64,000 nucleotides of DNA from Saccharomyces mikatae IFO 1815 (GCF_947241705.1 NC_079257.1:62001-126000); one strand, 5' to 3'; positions 15,902 through 27,079 are shown, numbered from the stretch's first letter. The notes: generated from the letters alone by a model not told the origin. Numbers and translations: made by a program.

Positions 15902-18900
15902 ATGTTTCAAAATTTTTTCCACAACAGTGGGCCCACAGGTGCTGGTGAAACGTTCTCAGATAGCAGATCGTACCCTTTAACGAATCATCAGGAAGCACCT
16001 CGAAGTGGCTTCAATGAGCCGGCTTCATCTGCAGCTAAGCCACCACACGAACAACCTACACGCATATTAAATTCATATCCAATTGCTGGTCCCAATCCGC
16101 TCATGAGAGCGGGTGCTATGGGGGCGACCTCTGGCAGCATCAATCCTAATATGTCCAATATGAATGAGCACATTCGTGTTTCTGGGATGGGGACTTCGAA
16201 ACCACTAGATTTGGCGGGGAAGTACATTGACCATCTACAACATAAGGATAGTAGCACTCCAGTACTAGATGAAAGGTCTTATTATAATAGTGGGGTGGAT
16301 TATAACTTCAGTAGAGAGAAAAATGGTTTAGGTGCGTTTACTCCTTTTGAAAGACAGAGCGTGTTCAAAATACCGGACGAAGTTCTGCATGATCTTTCGA
16401 CTTCACAGACAAGGACAGATATGGGTATTTTTCCGGAGTTGAACCGATGTTGGATAACTATCGATAATAAGCTAATACTCTGGAATATTAACAATGATAA
16501 CGAGTATCAGGTGATAGATGATATGAAGCATACCATCCGAAAAGTTGCCCTAGTGAAACCTAAACCGAACACCTTTGTGCCTACCGTTAGACATATACTT
16601 TTGATATGCACAACAATGGATATTTTTATGTTTGCTATCTCTTTAGACAAGACCACTAACGAACTAAGTGTATTCAATACACATTTATCTGTCCCTGTGC
16701 AAGGGGTTGATATAATAGACATTGTGTGTCATGAAAGATCAGGTAGGATTTTCTTCGCTGGCCAAGGAAGTGGTCTCAATATCTGGGAGTTGCAGTATTC
16801 AAGCTCCGATGATTGGTTCAATAGCAAATGTAGCAAAGTTTGTTTAACAAAATCTGCCTTATCAAGTTTTTTACCAACTAACATGTTATCCCAGATTCCA
16901 GGTATTGATTACGTTCAAGCGCTCTTCGAAGACAATACTAACGGTGATGGTGGATTTCAACAAGAGACTATTATACAATTAACTATCGACCAACAAAGAG
17001 GCATCATTTATTCATTATCTTCTAAATCCACTATCAAAGCATACGTCATAACAGAGAAATCACTGGAAGGACCCATGTCCATTGAACCTGCCTATATCAG
17101 TAGGATCATAGGTACCACTACAGCAAGAGCCGCACCAATTTTAGGCCATAAATACCTCAAAATCGTGAAGATAAGCTCTGTCACACCTGATGAAAACAAT
17201 AACCTGTTTTTGGTTGCCTTAACAGTGGGTGGGGTACGCTTATACTTCAATGGTTCCATGGGCAGATTCAACATTGAGGCCTTAAGGCTTGAATCAATCA
17301 AGTTTCCACCAAGTTCCGTAACACCCGACGTCATCCAACAAGAATTGTTACAACAAGAACAAGAACAAGCAAAAAGGAGCTTTCCTTTTTTTTCAAACAT
17401 AATGTCTTCAGAACCAGTACTTTTGAAATTTCAAAAGAAGTCATCTGTATTACTAGAGACTACAAAAGCGAGTACTATTATTTCTCCAGGTATTTTTTTT
17501 TCCACTGTGGTTAAATCATCTCAGCAAATAGAGCAGGCAAATAAAAAAGAAAAAATTTCCAATACTGTAACTACGGGTATTACCACCTCTAAAGTCACCA
17601 AGCTCCCACCGGCCACCTTACAACATAAGCTTTTTGTTAGTGTTCCAGATTATGGTATTTTGAAAACACACGGTAAGTATGTTGAAAATGCCACGTTCTT
17701 GGAAACTACAGACCCAGTCCAACAGGTTATTCCTTTATCAGGGTTGTTTAACGCAACGACAAAGCCACAAGGATTTGCTAATGAATTTGCAACACAATAC
17801 ACATCAGAAACCTTAAGAGTAGCAGTCTTGACTAATACTTCTGTGGAAATCTATAAATACCGTACTCCTGATGAAATTTTTGAGGACTTAATCGATAATC
17901 CATTACCATTTGTATTAAATTATGGTGCCGCGGAGGCTTGCTCCACTGCGTTATTTGTTACTTGCAAATCAAACAAATCGGAGAAATTAAGATCTAATGC
18001 CTTAACTTTCTTAACTATGGGAATTCCCGGCGTCGTTGATATCAAACCTGTTTACAATCGTTATTCTGTATCCACAGTATCCTCCTTGTTATCAAAACCT
18101 ACCTTAGCCACTACAACAAATCTTCAGCAATCATTAACTGGATTTAATAGACCCTCCTCTACGAATAAGGAAGATTTTGATTTAGATGACGTAATATTAT
18201 CACCTAGATTTTACGGTATTGCATTGTTAATTACGAGATTATTCCGGGATATTTGGGGTAGACACGTCTTTACGACTTTTACAGAGAACACTGTAACACA
18301 CCGTGCATATAATCCTTCTATTTCAATCGGTTCGTCTAATAATAATTTGAAGGCAGATGCCATCTCACAGAATAAGAACGTAATATCGAAGGTATCTATT
18401 TCCAAAGATTGCATCGAGTATTATCTATCTTCAGTTAACATTTTGAATGAATTTTTCACCACTTATGGTGACTCTATTTCCCAAATATCAGCTCCCTACC
18501 TACTAGCAAATAATTCTAACAATAGAATTGTTGATAAAACAGAAGAAGTTGCGAACCAAGCGGAGAGTATAGCTATTAACGCCCTGATAAAATTAGTGCA
18601 GTCAATTAAAGAAGGCTTATCTTTCTTGAACGTGTTATATGAGGAAAGCGAAGTCGAAGGATTCGATAACCAATACCTTGGATTTAAGGATATTATCAGT
18701 TTTGTAAGCTCAGACGTCCAACAAGATTTGGTAAAACTAGACTTTAAAGATCTATTCACTCAGAATGACAAAACGAAATCTTTAATTAGAGAAATTTTGC
18801 TCTCTATTATCAATAGAAATATTACTAAAGGCGCGTCCATAGAGTATACTGCAACAGCTTTACAAGAACGGTGCGGATCGTTCTGTTCTGCAAGCGATAT

Positions 18901-20407
18901 ATTAGGATTCAGAGCTATTGAGCATCTCAGAAGGGCTAAAGAAATCGGTTTGCGCAATTACGATTCGCTAAATTATCACTTGAAGAATGCTACTGCTTTG
19001 CTTGAACAAATCGTGGACGATCTTTCTATCGACAAATTAAAAGAAGCCGTATCAATGATGTTAAGTGTAAATTATTATCCAAAATCTATTGAGTTCCTCC
19101 TGAATATCGCCAACTCAATGGATAAAGGTAAATTAGCTTGTCAGTATGTGGCGAATGGATTTTTAGAAAATGACGAAAGGAAGCTGTATTATGATAAACG
19201 TATTTTAGTCTACGACTTGGTTTTTGAGACTTTGATAAAAGTTGACGAACTTGCCGACAAAAATCCATCATCTAAAACCAAAAATCAGGTTTCGATATCC
19301 AATGACGATGAGGTGAAGCTGAGACAAAAAAGTTATGAAGTTGCACTTAAATATAACGATAAATTGTTCCACTATCATATGTATGATTGGCTTGTATCTC
19401 AAAACAGAGAAGATAGATTATTAGATATCGAAACTCCATTCATACTTCCTTATCTAATGGAAAAGGCAGGCAGCTCATTAAAGATATCAAATATCCTTTG
19501 GGTATATTATTCAAGAAGATCTAAGTTTTTCGAATCTGCTGAAATACTTTACCAATTAGCTACGTCGAATTTCAACATCTCATTGTTTGAAAGAATCGAG
19601 TTTCTTTCACGTGCTAATGGCTTTTGCAACAGTGTGTCCCCATTAAGTCAGAAACAAAAAATTGTACAATTAGCCAGTAAAATCCAAGATGCATGTGAAG
19701 TTGCTGGTATCCAAGGAGATATATTATCACTTGTGTATACGGATGCAAGACTAGATTCTACTATTAAAGATGAGTTAATCAAAACTTTAGATGGTAAAAT
19801 CTTAAGCACAAGTGAATTGTTCAATGATTTCGCTGTACCCTTAAGTTATCATGAAATTGCCCTATTCATTTTCAGGATAGCAGATTTTAGGGATCACGAA
19901 ATGATTATGGTCAAGTGGGATGAACTTTTTCAATCTTTGAGAATGGAGTTCAATAATACAGGCAAGAAAGAAGATTCAATAAACTTCATTAATTTATTGT
20001 CTAATGTTTTAATTAAAATTGGTAAAAATGTCCAAGATTCAGAGTTCATTTTCCCTATTTTTGAGCTTTTTCCCATTGTTTGTAATTTTTTCTACGAGAC
20101 ACTACCTAAAGAGCATATTATACCGGGGTCCATGGTTTCAATCTTCATAACAGCAGGTGTTTCTTTCAACAAAATGTACTATATTCTAAAAGAACTGATC
20201 GAGACACTAGACTCAGATAATTCTGTATTCAATAAAGAAATGACTTGGTTGATTCACGAATGGTATAAGTCGGACAGAAAATTCAGAGATATAATAACCT
20301 ACAATGACATAATTAATTTGAAGGAATACAGCATTGAGAACGATCCAATTGAAAAGTACGTTAAAAATACAGGCAATAAATTGGGCATTTGTTTCTATAG
20401 AGAATAA
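15902..20407 (+). CDS. NUP170: Nup170, inner-ring nucleoporin
   Basis: The product has 1501 residues (1502 in S. cerevisiae). A disordered N-terminus (~1-130) precedes a Nup155-type seven-bladed beta-propeller (~140-680, including ELNRCWITIDNKLILWNI) and a long alpha-solenoid (~780-1500). The propeller contains Nup157/170-type insertions such as the acidic/Gln stretch QQELLQQEQEQAK. Nup170 is an abundant inner-ring subunit of the nuclear pore complex that binds Nup53, Nup59 and membrane, and links pores to subtelomeric chromatin. The ohnolog is NUP157. The reading frame is uninterrupted for 4.5 kb. Confidence 0.98.
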   Translation: MFQNFFHNSGPTGAGETFSDSRSYPLTNHQEAPRSGFNEPASSAAKPPHEQPTRILNSYPIAGPNPLMRAGAMGATSGSINPNMSNMNEHIRVSGMGTSKPLDLAGKYIDHLQHKDSSTPVLDERSYYNSGVDYNFSREKNGLGAFTPFERQSVFKIPDEVLHDLSTSQTRTDMGIFPELNRCWITIDNKLILWNINNDNEYQVIDDMKHTIRKVALVKPKPNTFVPTVRHILLICTTMDIFMFAISLDKTTNELSVFNTHLSVPVQGVDIIDIVCHERSGRIFFAGQGSGLNIWELQYSSSDDWFNSKCSKVCLTKSALSSFLPTNMLSQIPGIDYVQALFEDNTNGDGGFQQETIIQLTIDQQRGIIYSLSSKSTIKAYVITEKSLEGPMSIEPAYISRIIGTTTARAAPILGHKYLKIVKISSVTPDENNNLFLVALTVGGVRLYFNGSMGRFNIEALRLESIKFPPSSVTPDVIQQELLQQEQEQAKRSFPFFSNIMSSEPVLLKFQKKSSVLLETTKASTIISPGIFFSTVVKSSQQIEQANKKEKISNTVTTGITTSKVTKLPPATLQHKLFVSVPDYGILKTHGKYVENATFLETTDPVQQVIPLSGLFNATTKPQGFANEFATQYTSETLRVAVLTNTSVEIYKYRTPDEIFEDLIDNPLPFVLNYGAAEACSTALFVTCKSNKSEKLRSNALTFLTMGIPGVVDIKPVYNRYSVSTVSSLLSKPTLATTTNLQQSLTGFNRPSSTNKEDFDLDDVILSPRFYGIALLITRLFRDIWGRHVFTTFTENTVTHRAYNPSISIGSSNNNLKADAISQNKNVISKVSISKDCIEYYLSSVNILNEFFTTYGDSISQISAPYLLANNSNNRIVDKTEEVANQAESIAINALIKLVQSIKEGLSFLNVLYEESEVEGFDNQYLGFKDIISFVSSDVQQDLVKLDFKDLFTQNDKTKSLIREILLSIINRNITKGASIEYTATALQERCGSFCSASDILGFRAIEHLRRAKEIGLRNYDSLNYHLKNATALLEQIVDDLSIDKLKEAVSMMLSVNYYPKSIEFLLNIANSMDKGKLACQYVANGFLENDERKLYYDKRILVYDLVFETLIKVDELADKNPSSKTKNQVSISNDDEVKLRQKSYEVALKYNDKLFHYHMYDWLVSQNREDRLLDIETPFILPYLMEKAGSSLKISNILWVYYSRRSKFFESAEILYQLATSNFNISLFERIEFLSRANGFCNSVSPLSQKQKIVQLASKIQDACEVAGIQGDILSLVYTDARLDSTIKDELIKTLDGKILSTSELFNDFAVPLSYHEIALFIFRIADFRDHEMIMVKWDELFQSLRMEFNNTGKKEDSINFINLLSNVLIKIGKNVQDSEFIFPIFELFPIVCNFFYETLPKEHIIPGSMVSIFITAGVSFNKMYYILKELIETLDSDNSVFNKEMTWLIHEWYKSDRKFRDIITYNDIINLKEYSIENDPIEKYVKNTGNKLGICFYRE

Positions 20408-21004
20408 TTCATAATATTTCCTGTTTACCATATAACTAGTGTAAAATGTACATATATTACAATCTATCAAGAGAGGCCTTACGAGACGACAAGATAGGAT
20501 GACACCATTTAAAAATTTTCTTATGCTAAAAATGATTAGTTGGATACTTACTTATAATTCTTTTCCACTATACGGTATTTAAGACTTCTGAGAGAAACCT
20601 ATCTTATATAAGAAAAACAAACGAACGGGCTAGAGAGGCTCATATTTTGGCAGGCAAGAAAACACTTTAATGGAGAAGGGCATCAGATCCGCACTGTACT
20701 GTTATTTCAACTCCTTTCTGGTTTTTTTATATTGTATTTTAAAAATATTCTTCTTTCCGATGCACCAAGCAAACCGTGATCTCTAGGTAAACATCAAAAT
20801 GGCCCCACATATGTTTGGAAATACTGGCAAATCTTGACTCCGTTTATGTACAAAGCTCTTTAATGAATATGTATATATATTTTTTTCCCTTGTTTTATTT
20901 TTTTCGGATTTTTTATGTAGGCATTCTTGTACTGGGATGACAGCTGATTAATATATCCGTACAGTTTCCGTTTCTGCTGTTAATGCTTCATTTCTCATAA
21001 ACAA
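20408..21004. other. Convergent NUP170 / ATG8 spacer (597 bp)
   Basis: This spacer is longer than the other convergent spacers in the window (about 90-420 bp). It holds 3' UTR-type AT-rich sequence, including TATATATATTTTTTTCCC near 20873-20890, and a more mixed-composition block at ~20590-20830. I see no tRNA boxes, snoRNA boxes or substantial ORF. A non-coding transcript cannot be excluded. Confidence 0.55.
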
Positions 21005-21358
21005 CTATTCGCCAAATGTATTTTCTCCTGAGTAAGTAACATACAAAAATCCATCTTTATCTTTGTGTTCTTGATATATAGCAGACATCAGCGCCGCAGT
21101 GGGTGGCAAAGTGTCATTGACAAAAATAAAGATGGCCTTTTCAGGGGGAAGCATTATTCTCTTTCTTATAACGTAAACAAATTGTCCTACAGTAAGGTCA
21201 GCAGGAACTAGATATTTACGCTTATCAATCTCTGGAATATCAGACTTTTCAGCTTTTTCGCAAATCACTGGTATTCTATTCTTAAACCTTTCAGCAATCC
21301 TTTCCGATTCCGCCTTCCTCTTCTCAAATGGATACTCGGACTTGAATGTAGATTTCAT
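21005..21358 (-). CDS. ATG8: Atg8, ubiquitin-like autophagosome protein
   Basis: The product has 117 residues, the yeast length. It has two N-terminal helices ([21 protein letters not shown]) and a ubiquitin fold ([39 protein letters not shown]). It ends ENTFG-E. Atg4 removes the last residue to expose Gly116, which Atg7 and Atg3 then join to phosphatidylethanolamine on the phagophore. S. cerevisiae ends in Arg117, while this copy ends in Glu (GGC GAA TAG); all other visible positions are close to identical (D23E is another change). The cleavable residue is expected to be tolerant. A double URS1-like core lies 127-135 bp upstream. Confidence 0.97.
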   Translation of the reverse strand: MKSTFKSEYPFEKRKAESERIAERFKNRIPVICEKAEKSDIPEIDKRKYLVPADLTVGQFVYVIRKRIMLPPEKAIFIFVNDTLPPTAALMSAIYQEHKDKDGFLYVTYSGENTFGE

Positions 21359-21484
21359 TTTTCTAGTGCTTATTTTATTATATATTTCTCAACTTTTCAG
21401 CTGTTGGGTTCTCTTATCAATCCCTTCTTTAATCTTCACTGGTTCCCCTTTTTGTATCTCCAAATTTATACTAAATCTTTTTTT

Positions 21485-21493
21485 GCCGCCGCC
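21485..21493. promoter_or_regulatory. Overlapping URS1-like cores in the ATG8 promoter
   Basis: GCCGCCGCC contains two overlapping GCCGCC cores of URS1, 127-135 bp upstream of the ATG8 start. In S. cerevisiae, Ume6 represses ATG8 during growth through URS1, so the site fits known regulation. The flanks do not match the full ten-base consensus. Confidence 0.55.
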
Positions 21494-21655
21494 AAAGTAA
21501 CCGGCTTCCGGGTGATGGTATATCATGTGCTTTGGTACCACTAACAATAGGGACAATTAGCATTACATGGGCTCTAACTTCAACGTAAATTTACACATAT
21601 ACATCTATAGCACTTCGAGTAGACAAAAGCTTGTACGTATTTATATGAGTTGTTT

Positions 21656-24600
21656 TCATAATTTGAACACTTTTAGTTTGAAAATTGTGTCATTAATAGA
21701 TTGTTCTTCGTCACCAATTGGGTTCGTCTTTGAGCCGTCATATTTGGCGATGTTAGATCTACAGGTCTTGCTTAACATATCAAAATGTTCTTTGACAATG
21801 GCTTCGAAGTCAATGGTATCTTTGACCAACTCGTATTCTACCAAAACGTCGTCGGTGGCTTCCAAACCACATTTCTTTCTCAACTTCTGGATTCTGTTGA
21901 CCAGTTCTCTTGCGAGACCTTCACTCTTTAATTCGGCGTAGATGTTTGTATCCATGATGATTAATACATCTTGGTCGGTTCTGGTTTCTTGTCCTGATTG
22001 AATTGCAGATTCTGGCAAACCTCTAATAGCGTTCAAATCACCTTTAACTAATTCAATACCGGCGACTTCTAACTTACCGCTTTCTAAGTATTTCCGTACT
22101 TCCTCTGAAGTAACTGATGGTAAGGCATCCTTGACCTTCTTTGCGTCCTTTTTCAACTTTTTACCCAATACTGGCCAGTCAGCAACGGCTTTGTATTCAA
22201 CACCGTATTTAGCTTCATCGGAGGTGATAACAACGTCACGAACATTTAATTCTTCAATAATATAGTTCTTCAAAGCTTCCACATCCTCTAGGTATGATTC
22301 GTCGCTGTGTAGGATGACCAAAGTTTTCAATGGGGTTTTCAAAGAAATGGTTTTCTTTTCACGAATGTTTCTACCCAAATCGATAACAGATTGCATTCTG
22401 GCAACTGCAGTTTCAATGGCTTCATCGAAGTACTCCTTTTTTACTTCTGGATATGATAAGAAGTGCACTGATCTTCCGTCTTTGCCGTATTGTGATAATA
22501 CGGATTCTGGAATATATTCCTTCAATCTCAAATAAATGCTTTCTGATAAGAATGGGGTGAATGGAGCCATGGCACGCACAAATGTGAACAAGGCATCAAA
22601 TAAAGAATTCAATGCTTTTAGACAGTCGTCAACGCCATTTTCACCCTTCAAACGACGACGATTGAATCTAATGTACCAGTTAGTCAACTCATCAATGAAA
22701 TTCAATAATTTTGGAACGACAGTGTATAACTTGTATTGACCCATTTCTTGATGAATGAATTGTACTAGAGATTGCATAGAGGCCAAAATCCATCTGTCCA
22801 TAACATTATCACTTTTCATGGAATCATCGTATTTAAAATCAATATCAGATGTCTTTTTCAATAAGGCAATTTGACCGTCCAAAAACTTAAAGGAATTCCA
22901 CCAAGGCAGTAATACCTTGGAAACAACTTCTTTAACCCCTTCTTCCTTGAATTTCAAACTTTCGGCTTTCAAAACAGGTGAGTTTATCAAGTACAATCTT
23001 AGAGCATCTGCACCATACTTGTTTAAGACAATTGATGGATCAGGATAATTCTTCAAGGATTTGGACATCTTTCTACCATCTGCAGCTAGGACTATACCAG
23101 AGACAATAACATTTTTGTATGGAACGGCCCCAAACAGATGCGTACCCAAAACAGCTAACGTGTAAAACCAACCTCTTGTTTGATCTAAACCTTCAGAGAT
23201 AAAGTTGGCTGGAACTCTTTGGTCAAACTTTTCAGTGTTCTCAAAAGGATAATGTTGAGAAGCATAAGGCATAGAACCAGACTCAAACCAACAGTCGAAG
23301 ACTTCTTCAATTCTCTTCAAGTCGCCCTTTCCTTGTTTGGATGGTATTGTCAATTTGTCAATGACATCACGATGCAAGTCAGTAATATTGCGTACACCAG
23401 TCAGTTCTTCCAGTTCTTTAACAGAACCAACACAAACAATTTCTTCGAAATCGTCAGAAACCCATAATGGAATTGGTGTACCCCAATATCTGTTTCTGGA
23501 GACATTCCAGTCACGAGCATTCGCAATCCAGTTGGCAAATCTCTTTTCCTTGATAGTGTTTGGAACCCAATGAGATTCCATAACAGAATTTAACATCTGT
23601 GGAACAATATTTTTAACACGAACAAACCAAGCTGGGACGGAACGGTATAATAATGGGGTGTCAGATCTCCAGCAAAATGGGTAAGAATGGCGGATTTGGG
23701 AAGCAAGTAACAAGTTGCCAGTATTAGTTAAATGCTTGATAATCAACTTATCAGCGTCTTTGACATAAACACCTTCGAAATCGGGAACCTCCTTGGTGAA
23801 TCTACCAAGATCATCAATAGGATTAGGCAAAACGGAATCTTCTGATATGATGCCGTGCTTCAAACAAACAGTGTTATCTTCTTCACCGAAGGCTGGAGCG
23901 TTATGAACAATACCAGTACCAGAATCACTGCTGACATAATCATCAGATATGACTCTAAAAGCAGTTTCACGGAATTGTTTGGAAAAATATGGGAACAATG
24001 GTTCGTACTTCAAACCAACCAAGTCAGAACCTTTGATTTTTTCCACAATTTTGTACTTTTCGTTCTTTGGTTTCTTGTACAGGGTTTTTATCAAAGATTC
24101 CAATAGGATGAAATAACGATCCCTGGTTTCGTCGTAAATCTTTACATATTCGAAATCAGCGTTGACACATAACGCCAAATTAGAAGGTAAAGTCCATGGC
24201 GTAGTAGTCCATGCAACCAATTGAGTTTTTTCCTGACCGATGACATTAAAACCAATCGTAACAGCTGGATCGTTGACGTCTTTATAATTTTGCTGAGCTT
24301 CAAAATTACTTAATGGCGTAGTCAAACCAGTAGAGTAAGGCATCACCTTAAATCCACGGTAAACTTGCCCTTTTTCATGAAGTTGCTTGAAAGCCCACCA
24401 TGTGGATTCCATAAAAGATGGATACATAGTCTTGTAGTCGTTATCGAAATCAATCCAACGACCCAAACGACCAATAGTTTTTCTCCAGTCACTAGCATAA
24501 GTCATAACAATCGATCTACACTCATTGTTGTAGTTTTCAAGACCATACTTGAAGACATCGTCCTTGCCAGTAATACCCAATTTTTTGTCAATGATATGTT

Positions 24601-24874
24601 CAATTGGAACACCGTGCGTATCCCACCCAAACCTTCTTTCAACATGGTGGCCTGTCATAGTAGCATATCTTGGAACAATATCTTTGATAGTGGATGCAAG
24701 GATATGACCGTAATGTGGAGTACCAGTGGCAAATGGTGGTCCATCAAAAAATGAAAACTCTGGCTTGTCCTTTGTCAATTCTAATGAAGTATGGAAAGCA
24801 TCGATTTCATCCCAAAGGGCTAGAACTTTTTCTTCCTCCTTTGGAAATGAGAAGTGTGTGTTATTCTCGGACAT
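21656..24874 (-). CDS. ILS1: Cytosolic isoleucyl-tRNA synthetase
   Basis: The product has 1072 residues, exactly the yeast length. This class I synthetase has the HIGH-type motif PHYGH at 53-57, a CP1 editing insertion (~180-400, including VAWTTTPWTLPSNLA), KMSKS at ~600-604 and an anticodon-binding domain (~690-850). It charges tRNA(Ile) in the cytosol and edits valine; it is essential. The N-terminus MSENNTHFSFPKEEEKV has no targeting signal. Upstream lie a Gcn4-type half site and a Reb1 motif, which suit a synthetase gene under general amino-acid control. Confidence 0.98.
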   Translation of the reverse strand: MSENNTHFSFPKEEEKVLALWDEIDAFHTSLELTKDKPEFSFFDGPPFATGTPHYGHILASTIKDIVPRYATMTGHHVERRFGWDTHGVPIEHIIDKKLGITGKDDVFKYGLENYNNECRSIVMTYASDWRKTIGRLGRWIDFDNDYKTMYPSFMESTWWAFKQLHEKGQVYRGFKVMPYSTGLTTPLSNFEAQQNYKDVNDPAVTIGFNVIGQEKTQLVAWTTTPWTLPSNLALCVNADFEYVKIYDETRDRYFILLESLIKTLYKKPKNEKYKIVEKIKGSDLVGLKYEPLFPYFSKQFRETAFRVISDDYVSSDSGTGIVHNAPAFGEEDNTVCLKHGIISEDSVLPNPIDDLGRFTKEVPDFEGVYVKDADKLIIKHLTNTGNLLLASQIRHSYPFCWRSDTPLLYRSVPAWFVRVKNIVPQMLNSVMESHWVPNTIKEKRFANWIANARDWNVSRNRYWGTPIPLWVSDDFEEIVCVGSVKELEELTGVRNITDLHRDVIDKLTIPSKQGKGDLKRIEEVFDCWFESGSMPYASQHYPFENTEKFDQRVPANFISEGLDQTRGWFYTLAVLGTHLFGAVPYKNVIVSGIVLAADGRKMSKSLKNYPDPSIVLNKYGADALRLYLINSPVLKAESLKFKEEGVKEVVSKVLLPWWNSFKFLDGQIALLKKTSDIDFKYDDSMKSDNVMDRWILASMQSLVQFIHQEMGQYKLYTVVPKLLNFIDELTNWYIRFNRRRLKGENGVDDCLKALNSLFDALFTFVRAMAPFTPFLSESIYLRLKEYIPESVLSQYGKDGRSVHFLSYPEVKKEYFDEAIETAVARMQSVIDLGRNIREKKTISLKTPLKTLVILHSDESYLEDVEALKNYIIEELNVRDVVITSDEAKYGVEYKAVADWPVLGKKLKKDAKKVKDALPSVTSEEVRKYLESGKLEVAGIELVKGDLNAIRGLPESAIQSGQETRTDQDVLIIMDTNIYAELKSEGLARELVNRIQKLRKKCGLEATDDVLVEYELVKDTIDFEAIVKEHFDMLSKTCRSNIAKYDGSKTNPIGDEEQSINDTIFKLKVFKL

Positions 24875-24971
24875 ATTTCCTTGGTTCCTTTGAAGCTCTT
24901 AACTAGATATGGCAGTAAATCAAGAAACATCACTTTAATATCGGACGCAAAATGATACTTTTCATGTTTAA

Positions 24972-24977
24972 GAGTCA
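24972..24977 (-). promoter_or_regulatory. Gcn4-type half site (TGACTC) upstream of ILS1
   Basis: GAGTCA on the plus strand is TGACTC(T) on the complement, one base short of the full TGACTCA. It lies about 100 bp upstream of ILS1. Regulation of ILS1 by general amino-acid control makes it plausible. Confidence 0.4.
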
Positions 24978-25047
24978 TCATCGTTTCGAGATTTCTTGCG
25001 TGCTGCTGGAACAAAAGAAAAAAAAATTTTCGTCAATCTAGAATTAA

Positions 25048-25054
25048 TTACCCG
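25048..25054 (+). promoter_or_regulatory. Reb1 site upstream of ILS1
   Basis: TTACCCG lies 174 bp upstream of the ILS1 start, in the 261 bp between SSA3 and ILS1. The position is typical for Reb1. Confidence 0.55.
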
Positions 25055-25135
25055 CAATAGTATATAAACTGAAGACATTAAAGAAATACATAAAATAGCT
25101 AAATAAAATCATAAAGGAATCAGAGGAAAGGTCAA

Positions 25136-27079
25136 TCAATCAACCTCTTCTACCGTTGGACCAGAATCTTCTCCACCACCCGTAGCACCTGGATTTGGCA
25201 TGGACCCAGGGAAACCACCAGAGTCGCCTACACCGGTGCCAGCATTAGCACCGTAAAACTTTGTCATTATTGGGTTAGCAACGCCTTCCAACTCCTTTTG
25301 TCTGTCCTTATATTCATCCGTCGAGGCTGCTTGCGAAGCATCTAACCAGTTAATAGTTTCTTGAGAAGCTGTTTCTAACCTCTTTGCATCACTTTCGCCA
25401 ACCTTTTCCTTGAAGTTTGGCTCATTTATGGTGTTTTTCAAAGTAAATGCGTAAGATTCAAGCTGATTTTTAGCCTGAACTCGTTCTGCCTCCTTTTCAT
25501 CATCCACTTTATATTTTTCAGCTTCGGAAACCATCCTATCGATATCGTCCTTTGATAACCTACCTTTATCGTTGGTGATGGTGATCTTATTAGTCTTTCC
25601 AGTTCCCTTCTCCAAAGCAGAAACATTGAGAATACCGTTAGCATCGATATCGAAGGTGACATCAATCTGTGGTACACCTCTGGGGGCAGGTGGAATGCCG
25701 CTTAGTTCAAACTTTCCCAGCAAATTATTGTCCTTTGTTCTGGTCCTTTCACCTTCAAAGACTTGAATCAAAACGCCTGGTTGGTTATCTGCATAAGTAG
25801 AAAAAGTTTCTGATTTCTTTGTTGGAATGGTTGAATTTCTAGGAATCAGTTTGGTCATTATACCACCCGCGGTCTCAATTCCTAGGGACAATGGCGCAAC
25901 ATCCAGCAACAGCAAATCCTGTGTCTTGGTCGATTGATCACCAGTCAAAATAGCTGCCTGAACTGCTGCACCGTATGCAACTGCTTCATCCGGATTTATA
26001 GAACGGTTGGGCTCTTTGCCGTTGAAAAAATCAGAAACTAATTTTTGAATCTTCGGAATTCTGGTAGACCCACCCACTAAAACAATCTCATCGATTTGAG
26101 ATTTGTCCAGCCTAGAATCTTTGAGTACCTTTTCCACCGGTTCCAATGTTGATCTGAACAAATCCGCACACAGTTCTTCAAATCTTGCTCTTGTTAATGA
26201 AGTATAAAAATCCATACCTTCAAACAACGAGTCAATTTCAATAGATGTTTGAGAAGAGGAAGAAAGAGCTCTTTTCGCTCTTTCTGCTGCGGTTCTCAAT
26301 CTTCTTAATGACCTTTGATTGTTGGAAATGTCTTTCTTAGTTTTTCTTTTGAATTCCGTGGCCAAATGGTTCACCAATCTATTATCAAAATCTTCACCAC
26401 CCAAGTGGGTATCACCTGCGGTAGCTTTGACCTCAAAGACACCTTCATCGATCGACAGTAAAGAGACATCAAAGGTACCACCACCCAAATCAAAAATCAG
26501 AACATTGTGCTCAGCCCTACCTTTCTTATCAAGTCCGTAAGCAATCGCTGCTGCAGTGGGTTCGTTAATGATACGTAAAACGTTCATCCCTGCAATAGTT
26601 CCAGCGTCTTTAGTTGCTTGTCTTTGAGAATCATTGAAGTATGCGGGGACAGTTACAACAGCATCATTTACTGTGGTTCCCAGATAGTTCTCGGCAGTCT
26701 CCTTCATCTTGGTCAACACCATAGAAGAAATCTCTTCAGGCGTGAATGTCTTTGTTTCACCCTTATACTCTACTTGCACTACTGGTTTACCTTCTCTGGA
26801 TATAATTTTAAAGGGGAAGTGTTTGGCATCTGTCGTTACTTCAGGATCATTAAACTTACGGCCGATCAACCGCTTTGCGTCAAAGACTGTATTATGAGGA
26901 TTTATAGCGGCCTGGTTTTTAGCGGCGTCACCAATTAATCTCTCGGTATCAGTGAAGGCCACATAAGATGGGGTGGTCCTGTTACCTTGATCATTCGCAA
27001 TTATTTCCACCCTATCATTGGAAAAATGAGCGACACACGAGTAAGTTGTTCCCAGGTCAATACCAACAGCTTTTGACAT
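25136..27079 (-). CDS. SSA3: Ssa3, stress-induced cytosolic Hsp70
   Basis: The start is the ATG at 27079 ([15 protein letters not shown]), giving 647 residues. The triplet one codon upstream is GTG and is not used. The nucleotide-binding domain (~1-385) has the phosphate loop [10 protein letters not shown] and the signatures [14 protein letters not shown] and [14 protein letters not shown] linker ([12 protein letters not shown]), a beta-sandwich peptide-binding domain and a helical lid follow. The chain ends in a Gly-rich tail with the cytosolic EEVD motif that docks TPR co-chaperones. SSA3 is the heat- and post-diauxic-induced member of the SSA group, and a step-type heat-shock element lies upstream. 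The ohnolog is SSA4. Confidence 0.97.
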   Translation of the reverse strand: MSKAVGIDLGTTYSCVAHFSNDRVEIIANDQGNRTTPSYVAFTDTERLIGDAAKNQAAINPHNTVFDAKRLIGRKFNDPEVTTDAKHFPFKIISREGKPVVQVEYKGETKTFTPEEISSMVLTKMKETAENYLGTTVNDAVVTVPAYFNDSQRQATKDAGTIAGMNVLRIINEPTAAAIAYGLDKKGRAEHNVLIFDLGGGTFDVSLLSIDEGVFEVKATAGDTHLGGEDFDNRLVNHLATEFKRKTKKDISNNQRSLRRLRTAAERAKRALSSSSQTSIEIDSLFEGMDFYTSLTRARFEELCADLFRSTLEPVEKVLKDSRLDKSQIDEIVLVGGSTRIPKIQKLVSDFFNGKEPNRSINPDEAVAYGAAVQAAILTGDQSTKTQDLLLLDVAPLSLGIETAGGIMTKLIPRNSTIPTKKSETFSTYADNQPGVLIQVFEGERTRTKDNNLLGKFELSGIPPAPRGVPQIDVTFDIDANGILNVSALEKGTGKTNKITITNDKGRLSKDDIDRMVSEAEKYKVDDEKEAERVQAKNQLESYAFTLKNTINEPNFKEKVGESDAKRLETASQETINWLDASQAASTDEYKDRQKELEGVANPIMTKFYGANAGTGVGDSGGFPGSMPNPGATGGGEDSGPTVEEVD

